64,000 nucleotides of DNA. It comes from Streptomyces sp. NBC_01314. Lineage in GTDB: Bacteria; Actinomycetota; Actinomycetes; Streptomycetales; Streptomycetaceae. Location: the NCBI RefSeq assembly GCF_041435215.1, contig NZ_CP108394.1, forward strand, positions 2,542,001 to 2,606,000. The letters run 5' to 3'. Positions 1-8,512 of the stretch are shown piece by piece. Numbering within the stretch: position 1 is the first letter of the stretch; the number at the start of each line of letters is the position of its first letter. Position numbers and translations under genes: made by a program. The notes under the pieces were generated by a model. That model saw nothing but the letters and a program-made list of their open reading frames with translations, searched no databases and had not been told where the DNA came from.

Positions 1-640
1 AGGCCGGGTCCGGTACGACCTCGCCGTACACGCGGAGGCGGGCTATGCCCCCGTCGGGGTGCTGGTTCAGGCGGAGGTGGGTGAAGCGCTGCTCGACGGA
101 GACCTGGAAGCCGTTGGCCGCGTGGCCGCCGACCGGGGTGCGCGGGACGAGGGTCGTCCACTTCACGTCGTCGGCGAGCAGTTCCTCGGGCGACGGGGAA
201 CCGGCCACGCACGCGCCCTCGACGGAGACCGCCTGCGGGTAGTTGCCGCGGAAGTGGGCCGTGTCGACGACGATCCCGCGGACAACGCCGGGCGCGCCCA
301 GGCGGATCAGGGCCCAGTCGTGGTCGTCGGCCGTCGGCCAGGGGTGGTCGGCCGAGGCGCCCCGGCGGCGCCGTGTCTCCCAGCCGTCCATGATCTTGCC
401 CTTGTGCCCGAAGTGCTCGGGGTCGAACTCTGCGCGCTCGGACACCAGCAGATTCTCGCGCTGGGCGAAGAACTCGTCGTTGGCGGCGACCACACCGGCG
501 CCGAGCCTGCGGTCGGCGAGGTCGGCGTACCGGGTGAAGGGGAAGTCGGCGGTGCGGTAGTCCGCGTACGGGTCACCGCCGCCGTACGGGCTCGCGTCGC
601 CGGTGAAGCTCGCCAGCGGGGAGTGCTGCTGCGCCGTCAC
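1..640 (-). CDS. alc: Allantoicase, 3' end cut by the window edge
   Basis: Allantoicase hydrolyses allantoate to ureidoglycolate and urea, the step after allantoinase. The visible 213 residues begin at a GTG (640-638) behind a weak GAAAGG-like site. They include the family-like stretches FTRYADLADRRLG, NDEFFAQRENLL, KGKIMDGWETRRRR and DWALIRLG, then the start of the second repeat-like jelly-roll region. The C-terminal part lies beyond base 1. The gene follows allantoinase on the same strand with about 50 bp between them, so both are probably transcribed from the AllR-box promoter near 2064-2115. The product is soluble and cytoplasmic. The family call is confident. The GTG start is chosen because no in-frame ATG with a better ribosome site lies upstream. 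Confidence 0.93.
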   Translation of the reverse strand, partial: MTAQQHSPLASFTGDASPYGGGDPYADYRTADFPFTRYADLADRRLGAGVVAANDEFFAQRENLLVSERAEFDPEHFGHKGKIMDGWETRRRRGASADHPWPTADDHDWALIRLGAPGVVRGIVVDTAHFRGNYPQAVSVEGACVAGSPSPEELLADDVKWTTLVPRTPVGGHAANGFQVSVEQRFTHLRLNQHPDGGIARLRVYGEVVPDPA

Positions 641-692
641 GATGATCAGGTCTGCCTTTCGGTTGTCGGCCGCTGCGGGTGCGGAGGGTGAA

Positions 693-2033
693 TCAGGGGG
701 TCCGGGTGAGAAGTTGCCCCTTCGGGGTGGTGAACTCGCCGTCCACGACGATGCGTTCGCCGCGCAGCCAGGTGGACCTGACCACGCCGTACAGGGTTTT
801 GCCGGCGTACGCGGTGACGCGGTTGCGGTGGTGGAGTGCGGCCGGGTCGACGGTGAAGGTCTCGTCCGGGGCGAGGACGGCGAAGTCGGCGTCGCGGCCG
901 GCCTCGATGGCGCCCTTGCGGTCGTCCAGGCCGACCAGTTCGGCCGTGCGCGACGACATCCAGCGGACCACGTCCTCCAGGCCGTGACCGCGCCTGCGGG
1001 CCTCCGTCCAGACCGCCGCGAGGCTCAGCTGCAGGCCGGAGATTCCGCCCCAGGCGGTGGCGAAGTCGTCGGTCTTCAGGTCGGCCGTCGACGGGGAGTG
1101 GTCGGTGACCACGCAGTCGATCGTGCCGTCCGCGAGGGCCTGCCAGAGGAGGTCCTGGTTGGCGGACTCCCGGATGGGCGGGCAGCACTTGAACTCGCTC
1201 GCCCCGTCCGGGACTTCCTCGGCGGTGAGGGTGAGGTAGTGCGGGCAGGTCTCGACGGTGATGCGTACGCCGTCCCGCTTGGCCTCGGCGATCAGCGGGA
1301 GCGCGTCGCTGGAGGAGAGGTGGAGGACGTGGACGCGTGCGTCGAGCCGCCGGGCCTGCGCGATGAGGGCCGCGATGGCGGTGTCCTCGGCGTCGCGCGG
1401 GCGGGAGGCGAGGAAGTCGGCGTATCTGGGGCCGCCCCGCTGCGGTGCCGCGTCGAGGTGACGCGGATCCTCGGCGTGGACGATGAGCAGTCCGCCGAAG
1501 CCGGCGATCTCGGCCAGGGACCGGGCGAGACCGTCGTGGTCGAGGTGCGGGAACTCGTCCACGCCCGACGGCGACAGGAACGCCTTGAAGCCGAAGACCC
1601 CGGCGTCGTGCAGCGGCCGCAGGTCCTTGACGTTGTCGGGCAGGGCGCCGCCCCAGAAGCCGACGTCGATGTGGGCCTTCTCGGCGGCGACCTGGCGCTT
1701 CGTACGGAGGTGGTCGACCGTGGTGGTGGGCGGAAGGGAGTTGAGGGGCATGTCGACGAGGGTGGTGATGCCGCCGGCCGCCGCGGCGCGCGTGGCGGTC
1801 CAGAAGCCCTCCCAGTGGGTGCGGCCGGGGTCGTTCACATGCACATGGGTGTCGACGAGGCCGGGCAGCAGGACGTGGTCGCCGAGGTCCTCCAGACGGG
1901 CGCCGGACGGCACGTCTGCGTCGTACGGGAGTACGGCCGTGACCCTGCCGTCCGCGACGGCGACCGCGGCGGGGCGCGATCCGTCGGGGGTGATGACGCG
2001 CGTCGAGCGCAACACCAGTTCAGTCTCGGACAC
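693..2033 (-). CDS. allB: Allantoinase
   Basis: Metal-dependent amidohydrolase that opens the allantoin ring to allantoate. The cyclic-amidohydrolase signatures are all present: [10 protein letters not shown] (first metal His pair, about residues 63-65), [10 protein letters not shown] (the Lys normally carboxylated), [17 protein letters not shown] and the C-terminal metal Asp in CVVTDHSP. The 446-residue length is normal. I place the start at GTG 2033 because GAGAGG sits just upstream. An in-frame GTG at 2063 has no such site and would run into the operator repeats. It is the first gene of an allB-alc operon and is transcribed divergently from the IclR regulator at 2308. Confidence 0.95.
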   Translation of the reverse strand: MSETELVLRSTRVITPDGSRPAAVAVADGRVTAVLPYDADVPSGARLEDLGDHVLLPGLVDTHVHVNDPGRTHWEGFWTATRAAAAGGITTLVDMPLNSLPPTTTVDHLRTKRQVAAEKAHIDVGFWGGALPDNVKDLRPLHDAGVFGFKAFLSPSGVDEFPHLDHDGLARSLAEIAGFGGLLIVHAEDPRHLDAAPQRGGPRYADFLASRPRDAEDTAIAALIAQARRLDARVHVLHLSSSDALPLIAEAKRDGVRITVETCPHYLTLTAEEVPDGASEFKCCPPIRESANQDLLWQALADGTIDCVVTDHSPSTADLKTDDFATAWGGISGLQLSLAAVWTEARRRGHGLEDVVRWMSSRTAELVGLDDRKGAIEAGRDADFAVLAPDETFTVDPAALHHRNRVTAYAGKTLYGVVRSTWLRGERIVVDGEFTTPKGQLLTRTP

Positions 2034-2063
2034 CGGGACCCCTCTCGCCGTACCGCTGTTCAC

Positions 2064-2115
2064 TTCCGCGTAACGGTATTTACTTCCACGTAACGGAATT
2101 CAACGTTCTGTTGAA
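2064..2115. promoter_or_regulatory. AllR-type operator boxes before allB plus a TCAAC-N5-GTTGA palindrome
   Basis: Two related boxes follow the pattern TTCC-N7-GGAA: 2064-2078 (TTCC-GCGTAAC-GGTA) and 2084-2098 (TTCC-ACGTAAC-GGAA). Next to them, 2099-2115 is a perfect palindrome, TTCAAC-GTTCT-GTTGAA. The same box type recurs before allR, aceB, hyi and gcl in this window, and the palindrome recurs before aceB and uraD. This is inferred to be the operator of the IclR-family regulator encoded next door. The palindrome may serve a second regulator. Confidence 0.72.
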
Positions 2116-2192
2116 GGAGTTTTCACTCCCACCCCCGCTCCGGTCAAGGGCGCACCCTTCCACTGTGCTCCCACCCCATCCACTCTGGAGGT

Positions 2193-2228
2193 TTTCGCAA
2201 GACGGAATTAGACTTCCACCGAGCAGAA
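2193..2228. promoter_or_regulatory. Tandem AllR-type boxes before allR (autoregulation)
   Basis: Two degenerate boxes stand 21 bp apart: TTTC-GCAAGAC-GGAA (2193-2207) and TTCC-ACCGAGC-AGAA (2214-2228). They lie about 80-115 bp upstream of the chosen allR start. The 21-bp spacing matches the pairs at hyi, gcl and aceB, which supports them as real sites. They suggest that the repressor controls its own gene. Confidence 0.6.
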
Positions 2229-2307
2229 CGTAGTGACGCACGAGCGAGTAGTCAACGAACTGCCCGGTAGGCTGCGACCTCCCCTGCCATCCGAAAGGAC
2301 CGCGCCC

Positions 2308-3111
2308 GTGCCGACGTCCAGCGCCAGCGCCCACACGACCGGCTCCACCAAGTCGTCCACCGGTGGTGTCCAGTCCCTCGAGCGCGCCTTCGATCTGCTG
2401 GAGCGGATGGCGGACGCCGGCGGCGAGGTGGGCCTCAGCGAGCTGTCCGCGAGCAGCGGGCTGCCGCTGCCGACCATCCACCGGCTGATGCGGACGCTGG
2501 TCGTCTGTGGCTACGTACGCCAGCAGTCCAACCGGCGGTACGCCCTCGGCCCGCGCCTGATCCGCCTCGGCGAGTCCGCGTCCCGGCTGCTCGGCACCTG
2601 GGCCCGCCCCTACCTCGCGCGTCTCGTGGAGGAGACCGGCGAGACGGCGAACATGGCGCTCCTCGACGGTGACGAGATCGTGTACGTCGCCCAGGTGCCG
2701 TCCAAGCACTCCATGCGGATGTTCACCGAGGTGGGCCGACGGGTGCTGCCCCACTCGACCGGCGTCGGCAAGGCCCTCCTCGCGGGCTTCCCGGCCGACG
2801 AGGTCCGCGCCCTGCTGGCCCGGACGGGCATGCCGGCCGCCACGGACAAGACGATCACCACCCCCGACGGCTTCCTCGCCGCCCTCCACGACGTACGCGC
2901 CCTCGGCTACGCGGTCGACGACAACGAACAGGAGATCGGCGTCCGTTGCCTCGCGGTCTCCGTCCCCAACTCCCCCACCGCCGCGGCCATTTCCATCTCC
3001 GGCCCGGCCGGACGGGTCACCGAGACGGCGACGGAACGCATCGTGCCGGTGCTGCAGCAGGTGGCGGTGGAACTGTCGGAGGCACTGGCGAGTTCGGGCG
3101 CGGGCGGCTGA
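2308..3111 (+). CDS. allR: IclR-family transcriptional regulator, allantoin pathway repressor AllR
   Basis: IclR-family regulator of 267 residues. An N-terminal winged helix-turn-helix (about residues 21-85; VGLSELSASSGLPLPTIHRL) is followed by the IclR effector domain with MALLDGDEIVYVAQVPS, PHSTGVGKALLAG, EIGVRCLAVSVPN and AISISGPAGR. GTG 2308 is chosen because AAAGGA lies 6-7 bases upstream. An open frame runs further back to 2233 but into the operator region. It is divergent from allB-alc and lies upstream of malate synthase, the arrangement of the AllR regulon described in Streptomyces coelicolor. By analogy it represses allantoin and glyoxylate genes and is released by a pathway intermediate. 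The role rests on family and context. Confidence 0.88.
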   Translation: MPTSSASAHTTGSTKSSTGGVQSLERAFDLLERMADAGGEVGLSELSASSGLPLPTIHRLMRTLVVCGYVRQQSNRRYALGPRLIRLGESASRLLGTWARPYLARLVEETGETANMALLDGDEIVYVAQVPSKHSMRMFTEVGRRVLPHSTGVGKALLAGFPADEVRALLARTGMPAATDKTITTPDGFLAALHDVRALGYAVDDNEQEIGVRCLAVSVPNSPTAAAISISGPAGRVTETATERIVPVLQQVAVELSEALASSGAGG

Positions 3112-3371
3112 CCCACCCGACTGCCCACGAAACCGGTCGAAGAAATTTCGCCACGACGGCGAAAGATCGGAAAGACCGGAAGACGCGGTCGGAAAGGATC
3201 ATAGGCACACCCTCACAAGAGGAAAACGCCAGTCCATTTCCCAATTACCGATCATGGCATGTTTCGGTCAATGAAAAGCCGGAAATACCCTGCCTCGCGA
3301 TCAGCGGGTCAATTAGCGTTTCCAGCGCTCGGGAATTCCCGGAGCTTCGTGATCGAAGGGAACCAGATCCC

Positions 3372-3965
3372 ATGCGCACGAGAACCAAGATCGGTGTCAC
3401 CCTCGCCGCCGGCGCCATGGCCGTGCTCGGAATGGCGGGACCGTCCTCCGCGTCGACCGAACTCCAGCGCACCATCACTACACAGGCCCAACAAGCAGGT
3501 CTGAGCAAGAGCGAAGTCGCCGACCTGCAACGGCAGATCGACAAACAGATGGCCGTCACTCCCGGCGGTGAGCAGATCGGCGTCAACCAGGTCGCATGGC
3601 GTGACGGCAAGGCCGTGATGACCTTCCCGCTGCCGGGCGAGAAGAAGGCCCGGGCCGTCAACGAGCCCAGGGGCACGCTCGGCACGCCCAACTGCAGTTA
3701 CCTGTGGACGTGTCTCTACGAGCACTCCAACTTCGACGGCCGTCGCCTGACCTGGTCGGACTGCAACTTCGAGAACCTCTCCAACTGGGGCTTCATCGAC
3801 CAGACCACGTCCTGGCACAACAACCAGAGCCGAGGCACCCAGACCCACGTGTACAACTGGACGGGTTCGTCCTGGGCCCTGCTGTGGACGTCCACGGCTC
3901 CGTCGTCCAGCTCCAACGTCGGCAGCGCCAACAATGACAAGGCCGACGGTCTCTGGGTGTGCTGA
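3372..3965 (+). CDS. Secreted peptidase inhibitor I36-like (beta-gamma crystallin fold) protein
   Basis: Protein of 197 residues with a Sec signal peptide (MRTRTKIGVTLAAG, cleavage near SSASTEL). It has a short charged helical pro-like segment (about residues 30-60) and a C-terminal Cys/Trp/aromatic-rich domain. CSYLWTCLYEHSNFDGRRL, a FENLSNWGFIDQTTS stretch and a final WVC resemble the I36 inhibitor or Streptomyces metalloproteinase-inhibitor-like family. The start ATG 3372 follows GAAGGGA. It stands alone; the 260 bases upstream hold no recognised gene and are probably its promoter. No link to purine use is apparent. The actual protease target is unknown. Confidence 0.75.
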   Translation: MRTRTKIGVTLAAGAMAVLGMAGPSSASTELQRTITTQAQQAGLSKSEVADLQRQIDKQMAVTPGGEQIGVNQVAWRDGKAVMTFPLPGEKKARAVNEPRGTLGTPNCSYLWTCLYEHSNFDGRRLTWSDCNFENLSNWGFIDQTTSWHNNQSRGTQTHVYNWTGSSWALLWTSTAPSSSSNVGSANNDKADGLWVC

Positions 3966-4132
3966 CCCGCACCGGCCGTTCTCCGCTCGCCGACTGCCGA
4001 CTGCCGACTGCCGAAGGAAATGAGCCGGCCTTCTCGTCCGTCTCCACCCGAGAATTCCCGTTCCTGTCCGCCGCGGCCTTTGGTCCGGACTTGAGGACCA
4101 GGAACTCGGGGTGAAAATAAGCGTAAAATCGT

Positions 4133-4161
4133 GGGGCCGCACCCGAAATGGTTGCGGCCCC
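4133..4161. terminator. Stem-loop terminator between convergent genes
   Basis: A perfect 9-bp stem GGGGCCGCA (4133-4141) / TGCGGCCCC (4153-4161) with an 11-base loop. It lies downstream of the secreted protein (+) and of the DUF5955 gene (-), so it could terminate both. No T-run follows, as is common in Streptomyces. Confidence 0.6.
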
Positions 4162-4226
4162 ATGAATGGCTGGGTGAATTACACCGCCGGACCCGGCGGT
4201 TCAGATCGTGGCGGGGAGCGGCACCC

Positions 4227-4565
4227 TCAGCGCCTCGGAGGTCCCCCGAACAGTTCCACCGCCGTACGGACCTCCGCCAGTCCCTTCGCCAACGCGCTGA
4301 CGGACCCGATCGACCCCGCGATCAGCAACAGGGACCGACGCAGCCGCGGCACCTCGGGCATACCGGTGACGACCATCGCCGCGAGCGCCGCCAACTCGTC
4401 CTCCGCGATCCCCCGATCGGGGAACTCGGCCGGATGCGCGGCCAGTTCACGACGCAACCGGGACACGGCCGACCGCAGCCCCGCCACCCTCGGATCCTCG
4501 TCACTGCCGGTCACTGGCCTCTGCCCCAAGCTCCGCAACACAGCCCTCTCCCCCCTCTCGCCCAC
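4227..4565 (-). CDS. DUF5955 family protein
   Basis: Small 112-residue protein resembling the Streptomyces DUF5955 family. It has a charged N-terminal half (GLRSAVSRLRRELAAHP) and a conserved C-terminal helical segment (LLLIAGSIGSVSALAKGLAEVRTAVELFG). There is no signal peptide or catalytic motif. The C-terminal hydrophobic helix is too mixed for a confident membrane call. The start is uncertain: a downstream GTG (V9, in the segment AVLRSLGQ) could be used instead of the ATG. Function unknown. It is monocistronic and convergent with the I36-like gene. Confidence 0.65.
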   Translation of the reverse strand: MGERGERAVLRSLGQRPVTGSDEDPRVAGLRSAVSRLRRELAAHPAEFPDRGIAEDELAALAAMVVTGMPEVPRLRRSLLLIAGSIGSVSALAKGLAEVRTAVELFGGPPRR

Positions 4566-4779
4566 TCCCTCGTGCGCGAGTCATGGCCGTACGCCCGAGC
4601 ACGGCCGACCACCCGGTGGCGTCGGTCGGGCGCCGGGGGTGGCGCGGGCCAGTTAACGCCAATCCGTGTGGCGAGCGCCACTACGGGGACCGAAATTCAG
4701 TCCCCCGGAATCACAAAGCCGACTCCCGGTCCGTCCGGCTTCACGGGACACCCACGCCCGGTCGGGTATGCAGGGGGAC

Positions 4780-5439
4780 ATGACGCACCACGAGGCCCAG
4801 AACCCACCCCGGAACGCGGCCCGACCCACAGCCCCTGCCGCGGCGGCCGGAGGGGGCGAGGTCATGGGGCTGCTGCTGGCGGCCGGCGGCGGGCGGCGCC
4901 TCGGCGGGCGGCCCAAGGCCCTGCTGACCCACCGCGGCCGCCCCCTGGTCGAACACGCGGTGGGGGTCCTGCGGGCGGGCGGCTGCGCCCGGATCCACGT
5001 GGTCCTCGGCGCCGAGGCCGCGACCGTACGCGACCGGGCCGAACTGCCCGGCTGCGTGCTGGTCGACAACCCGGAGTGGGCCGAGGGCATGGGCTCGTCA
5101 CTGCGGGCCGGGCTGACGTCGCTGACCGGGACGGGCGCCGACGCCACCCTGGTCTCGCTCGTCGACCAGCCGGGCATCGGCCCGGAGGCGGTGGCCCGCG
5201 TCCTCGCCGCGTACGGGTCGAGCGGATCGCTCGCGGCAGCCGCGTACGACGGCGTGCGGGGTCACCCCGTCCTCTTCGGCGCCGACCACTGGGCGGAGAT
5301 CGCCGCGACCGCCACCGGCGACCGAGGGGCGCGCGCCTATCTGAAGGCCCACAGCGACTCGATCACGCTCGTCGAATGCGGGGACGTGGCCAGACCGTAC
5401 GACATCGACACCGAGGCCGACCTCGTCCACCTGGAGTGA
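4780..5439 (+). CDS. MobA/MocA-like nucleotidyltransferase
   Basis: Protein of 219 residues with a Rossmann-like nucleotidyltransferase fold. The N-terminal LLLAAGGGRRLGGRPKALL matches the nucleotide-binding loop of MobA, MocA and nicotine-blue-oxidoreductase-type proteins. VSLVDQPGIGPEAV contains the metal-binding Asp, and DGVRGHPVLFG and YDIDTEADL follow as in molybdenum cofactor cytidylyltransferases. ATG 4780 is chosen because AGGGGG sits directly upstream; the 38 upstream residues look non-coding. Position inside a purine-catabolic region suggests that it supplies the cytidylated molybdenum cofactor for xanthine dehydrogenase, although no such gene is in the window. That role is inference. 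Confidence 0.8.
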   Translation: MTHHEAQNPPRNAARPTAPAAAAGGGEVMGLLLAAGGGRRLGGRPKALLTHRGRPLVEHAVGVLRAGGCARIHVVLGAEAATVRDRAELPGCVLVDNPEWAEGMGSSLRAGLTSLTGTGADATLVSLVDQPGIGPEAVARVLAAYGSSGSLAAAAYDGVRGHPVLFGADHWAEIAATATGDRGARAYLKAHSDSITLVECGDVARPYDIDTEADLVHLE

Positions 5440-5488
5440 ACGGGGTGACACCCGGCGCCACCATGCCTCGACCCAAAGAATCTCGACA

Positions 5489-5541
5489 TCAACAAAACAT
5501 TGAACTTCCACCATGAGGAAACTAGTATCCACTGCTCAGAA
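5489..5541. promoter_or_regulatory. AllR-type boxes and second palindrome before malate synthase
   Basis: Three elements lie in a row: TCAAC-AAAAC-ATTGA (5489-5503, one mismatch from the TCAAC-N5-GTTGA palindrome), TTCC-ACCATGA-GGAA (5506-5520), and a degenerate ATCC-ACTGCTC-AGAA (5527-5541) exactly 21 bp further on. The combination of the two motif types is also seen at allB. It places aceB under the same control as the allantoin genes. Confidence 0.68.
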
Positions 5542-5626
5542 GCGCCCGGCCCATCCGAGGGCGTTCCCAGCCCGACCCGGGTCGACTGACACCCGGTGCC
5601 ACGCCCGCTGAAGGAAGTGACAGCTC

Positions 5627-7261
5627 ATGTCCGCACCAGCGCCGTCCACGCTGGCCATCGTCGACGCCGAGCCCCTGCCCCGCCAGGACGAGGTCCTCAC
5701 CCCCGCCGCCCTCGCCTTCGTGGCCGAACTGCACCGCCGGTTCACGCCCCGGCGTGACGAACTGCTGGCCCGCCGCGCCGAGCGCCGTGCCGAGATCGCC
5801 CGCACCTCCACGCTCGACTTCCTCCCGGAGACCGCCGCGATCCGCGCCGACGACTCCTGGAAGGTGGCACCCTCCCCCGCCGCCCTGGAAGACCGCCGCG
5901 TCGAGATCACCGGCCCCACCGACCGCAAGATGACGATCAACGCGCTGAACTCCGGGGCGAGGATCTGGCTCGCGGACTTCGAGGACGCCTCTGCCCCGAC
6001 CTGGGAGAACGTGGTCCTCGGCCAGGTGAACATGGCCGACGCCTACACCCGGAACATCGACTTCACCGACGAGCGCACCGGCAAGTCGTACGCCCTGCGC
6101 CCGAACGAGGAACTGGCGACGGTCGTCATGCGCCCGCGCGGCTGGCACCTCGACGAGCGTCACCTCGTCGACGCCGACGGCACCCCCGTCCCCGGCGCGC
6201 TCGTCGACTTCGGCCTGTACTTCTTCCACAACGCCCAGCGGCTGCTCGACCTCGGCAAGGGCCCGTACTTCTACCTTCCCAAGACGGAGTCGCACCTGGA
6301 GGCCCGCCTCTGGAACGAGGTGTTCGTCTTCGCGCAGGACCAGGTCGGCGTGGAGCAGGGCTCCGTCCGCGCGACCGTCCTGATCGAGACGATCACGGCC
6401 GCGTACGAGATGGAGGAGATCCTCTACGAACTCCGCGACCACGCCTCGGGGTTGAACGCGGGCCGCTGGGACTACCTCTTCTCGATCGTGAAGAACTTCC
6501 GGGACGGCGGAGCCAGGTTCGTCCTCCCGGACCGCAACGCGGTCACGATGACGGCCCCCTTCATGCGGGCGTACACCGAACTCCTCGTCCGCACCTGCCA
6601 CAAGCGCGGCGCCCACGCGATCGGCGGCATGGCCGCGTTCATCCCGTCGCGGCGCGACGAGGAGGTCAACAAGATCGCGTTCGAGAAGGTCAAGGCCGAC
6701 AAGGACCGTGAGGCGCACGACGGCTTCGACGGTTCCTGGGTCGCCCACCCCGACCTGGTCCCGATCGCGATGGCCTCCTTCGACGCGGTCCTCGGCGAGA
6801 AGCCGAACCAGAAGGACCGCCTCCGCGAGGACGTCGACGTCAAGGCAGCCGACCTGATCGCCGTGGACTCCCTCGACGCCAGGCCGACGTACCCCGGTCT
6901 CGTCAACGCCGTCCAGGTCGGCATCCGGTACATCGAGGCCTGGCTGCGCGGACTCGGCGCCGTCGCCATCTTCAACCTCATGGAGGACGCGGCCACCGCC
7001 GAGATCTCCCGCTCCCAGATCTGGCAGTGGATCAACGCGGGCGTCGAGTTCGAGCACGCCGGAGAATCCGTGAAGGCCACCCCGGAGCTGGCCCGCAAGG
7101 TCGCCGCCGAGGAACTCGCCGCCATCCGCGCCGAGATCGGCGAGGAGGCCTTCGTGGCCGGCCACTGGCAGCAGGCCCACGACCTGCTCCTCCAGGTCGC
7201 CCTCGACGAGAACTACGCCGACTTCCTGACCCTGCCGGCGTACGAGCAGCTCAAGGGCTGA
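5627..7261 (+). CDS. aceB: Malate synthase A
   Basis: Condenses glyoxylate and acetyl-CoA to malate, which disposes of glyoxylate from allantoin breakdown. The 544-residue length is typical of isoform A. The family signature RDHASGLNAGRWDYLF is intact. MTAPFMRAYTELLVRTCHKRGAHAIGGMAA, EDVDVKAADLI and the C-terminal LMEDAATAEISRSQIWQWI are all characteristic. ATG 5627 follows GAAGGAAGTGACAGCTC, a good ribosome site. The 187-base upstream region contains the AllR-type boxes. It is monocistronic and convergent with the SelW-like gene, six bases after its stop. Confidence 0.97.
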   Translation: MSAPAPSTLAIVDAEPLPRQDEVLTPAALAFVAELHRRFTPRRDELLARRAERRAEIARTSTLDFLPETAAIRADDSWKVAPSPAALEDRRVEITGPTDRKMTINALNSGARIWLADFEDASAPTWENVVLGQVNMADAYTRNIDFTDERTGKSYALRPNEELATVVMRPRGWHLDERHLVDADGTPVPGALVDFGLYFFHNAQRLLDLGKGPYFYLPKTESHLEARLWNEVFVFAQDQVGVEQGSVRATVLIETITAAYEMEEILYELRDHASGLNAGRWDYLFSIVKNFRDGGARFVLPDRNAVTMTAPFMRAYTELLVRTCHKRGAHAIGGMAAFIPSRRDEEVNKIAFEKVKADKDREAHDGFDGSWVAHPDLVPIAMASFDAVLGEKPNQKDRLREDVDVKAADLIAVDSLDARPTYPGLVNAVQVGIRYIEAWLRGLGAVAIFNLMEDAATAEISRSQIWQWINAGVEFEHAGESVKATPELARKVAAEELAAIRAEIGEEAFVAGHWQQAHDLLLQVALDENYADFLTLPAYEQLKG

Positions 7262-7267
7262 CCCGGC

Positions 7268-7561
7268 TCATGAGCCGGCCTGCTCCTGCGCGGCCCTGTC
7301 CGAGTGGCCCAGGGACTTCCCCGGGGCCACTCGGTCGCGTACGGCCTGCTTGACCGCGGTGGGCTCGGGGAAGCCCTGGTCGCGTCGGTCCCAGACGACC
7401 TCGTCGTCGACGCGTACGACGAAGACGCCGCCCTTGCCGGGTTTGAGGGACAGTTCGCCGATCTCCGCCTCGAAGGTGGTGAGCAGCTCCTGCGCCAGCC
7501 AGGCCGCACGCGGCAGCCAGCGGCACTGGGTGCAGTACTCGATCTGTACGACGGGGCTCAT
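7268..7561 (-). CDS. SelT/SelW/SelH-like CxxC protein (Cys form)
   Basis: A 97-residue thioredoxin-fold protein of the SelW/Rdx family: VQIEYCTQCRWLPRAAWLAQELLTTF, with the CxxC redox pair near the N terminus, and VFVVRVDDEVVWDRRDQGFPEP. The ATG (7561) overlaps the stop of the HipA-like gene as ATGA, so the two are translationally coupled. A start six codons earlier would lie inside the upstream gene. The selenocysteine position is Cys here. The physiological partner is unknown. The convergent stop of aceB is six bases away. Confidence 0.86.
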   Translation of the reverse strand: MSPVVQIEYCTQCRWLPRAAWLAQELLTTFEAEIGELSLKPGKGGVFVVRVDDEVVWDRRDQGFPEPTAVKQAVRDRVAPGKSLGHSDRAAQEQAGS

Positions 7562-8472
7562 CCGAGGTGCACCGACCAATCCTGTTCCGCCGCCGGTTCG
7601 CCGTGCAGGTCGGGGACCTGTTTGAGCCAGTCCGGACGGCCTCGCCGTGTCTTCGCCGCGCGGAGGGCCTCCTCGGCGACGCGTTCCTCCTGGGTGGGGA
7701 AGTCGGTGGGGAGCCAGGCGGCGGAGGCCTCCACGCGCGCGTGGAGGTAGCGGACGTAGGCGTCGCGGACCTCGTCGGGCGACGCGAAGCCGTCCTCGGT
7801 GGGCAGCCAGGCGTCCGGGACCTCCGCGACGATCCGCCGCAGCAGCTCCTCCGTCACCTTCGGCGCGAGCTCGGCATCCGCCGCGCGTACGTCGGGGGCG
7901 TAGTGGCCCAGGGCGTGGTGGCGGAAGTCGTACGTTCTGGTGGGGTCTGAGGCATCCCAGCGGTGGTGGAAGACGAGGGCCGCGCCGTGGTCGATCAGCC
8001 AGAGGCGCGCGGGCGCGACGCCGAGCGTGGGCCAGATCATGAGGTTCGAACTGTGCACGGTGCGGTCGACGTTGACCGTGAGGGCGTCGAGCCAGACGAT
8101 CCGCCCGGCTTCGAGGGGGTCCACCCGGAACTCCTTCGCGACCGCCGGGGTGAAGTCCTTGGCTCCCGGCAGGTAGTCCATGCCGAGGTTGAGGCCGGCG
8201 CTCGCGCCGTGCAGTTCCCGCACCTCCTGATGGGGCTCGCTCTCGGCGATCGCCGGGTCGAAGTGCGCGAGGACCAGCTCGGGAAAGCGCAGGCCGAGCG
8301 CCCGCGCCAGCTCACCGACGATCACCTCCGCGACCAGCGCCTTGCGCCCCTGCGCCGAGCCGGTGAACTTCACGACGTACGTGCCCAGGTCGTCGGCCTC
8401 GACGATCCCGGGAACGGAGCCGCCCGCCCGGAGGGGTTCGATGTAGCGAGTTGCGGCGACTTCCCTCAGCAC
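7558..8472 (-). CDS. HipA-like kinase family protein
   Basis: A 304-residue protein of the short HipA-like kinase family common in Streptomyces. An N-terminal lobe (ADDLGTYVVKFTGSAQGRKALVAEVIVGELARALGL, with the ATP-contacting Lys) is followed by the catalytic loop NVDRTVHSSNLMIW and the metal-binding LIDHGAALVFHH. No HipB-like antitoxin precedes it; the partner is the coupled SelW-like gene. The 5' end is a likely integration target: its first 35 codons are duplicated at 31.4 kb and integrase remnants lie upstream. The ribosome site just upstream is poor. If integration replaced the native 5' end, promoter and start may be element-derived. Toxin activity is not implied by the sequence. Confidence 0.82.
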   Translation of the reverse strand: MLREVAATRYIEPLRAGGSVPGIVEADDLGTYVVKFTGSAQGRKALVAEVIVGELARALGLRFPELVLAHFDPAIAESEPHQEVRELHGASAGLNLGMDYLPGAKDFTPAVAKEFRVDPLEAGRIVWLDALTVNVDRTVHSSNLMIWPTLGVAPARLWLIDHGAALVFHHRWDASDPTRTYDFRHHALGHYAPDVRAADAELAPKVTEELLRRIVAEVPDAWLPTEDGFASPDEVRDAYVRYLHARVEASAAWLPTDFPTQEERVAEEALRAAKTRRGRPDWLKQVPDLHGEPAAEQDWSVHLG

Positions 8473-8512
8473 TTTCTTAGACCACCTACCTCATTGACCT
8501 TGCAATCCATGG
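8366..8512. repeat. Left copy of the island direct repeat (putative attL)
   Basis: About 147 bp matching 31406-31552 in the same orientation at roughly 90% identity by eye. Bases 8366-8412 are identical to 31406-31452 over 47 bases and lie inside the hipA-like 5' end. Left of 8366 the two loci show no similarity, so this is where the copies part. Integrase 3' sequence begins just to the right. This is the layout of an actinomycete integrative element, with int adjacent to its attachment site. Confidence 0.8.

Noticed and set aside
1..691. Long plus-strand open frame of about 210 codons at the left edge
   Set aside because: It is antisense to clear allantoicase sequence; the high-GC third-position bias creates such shadow frames throughout the window.
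2099..2115. TTCAAC-GTTCT-GTTGAA as a transcription terminator for the allB side
   Set aside because: A 6-bp stem in the middle of a divergent promoter region, recurring at other promoters, fits an operator much better.
2080..2889. Minus-strand frame of about 270 codons over the regulator gene
   Set aside because: It is antisense to a well-supported IclR protein and shows no domain; it would also read through the operator region.
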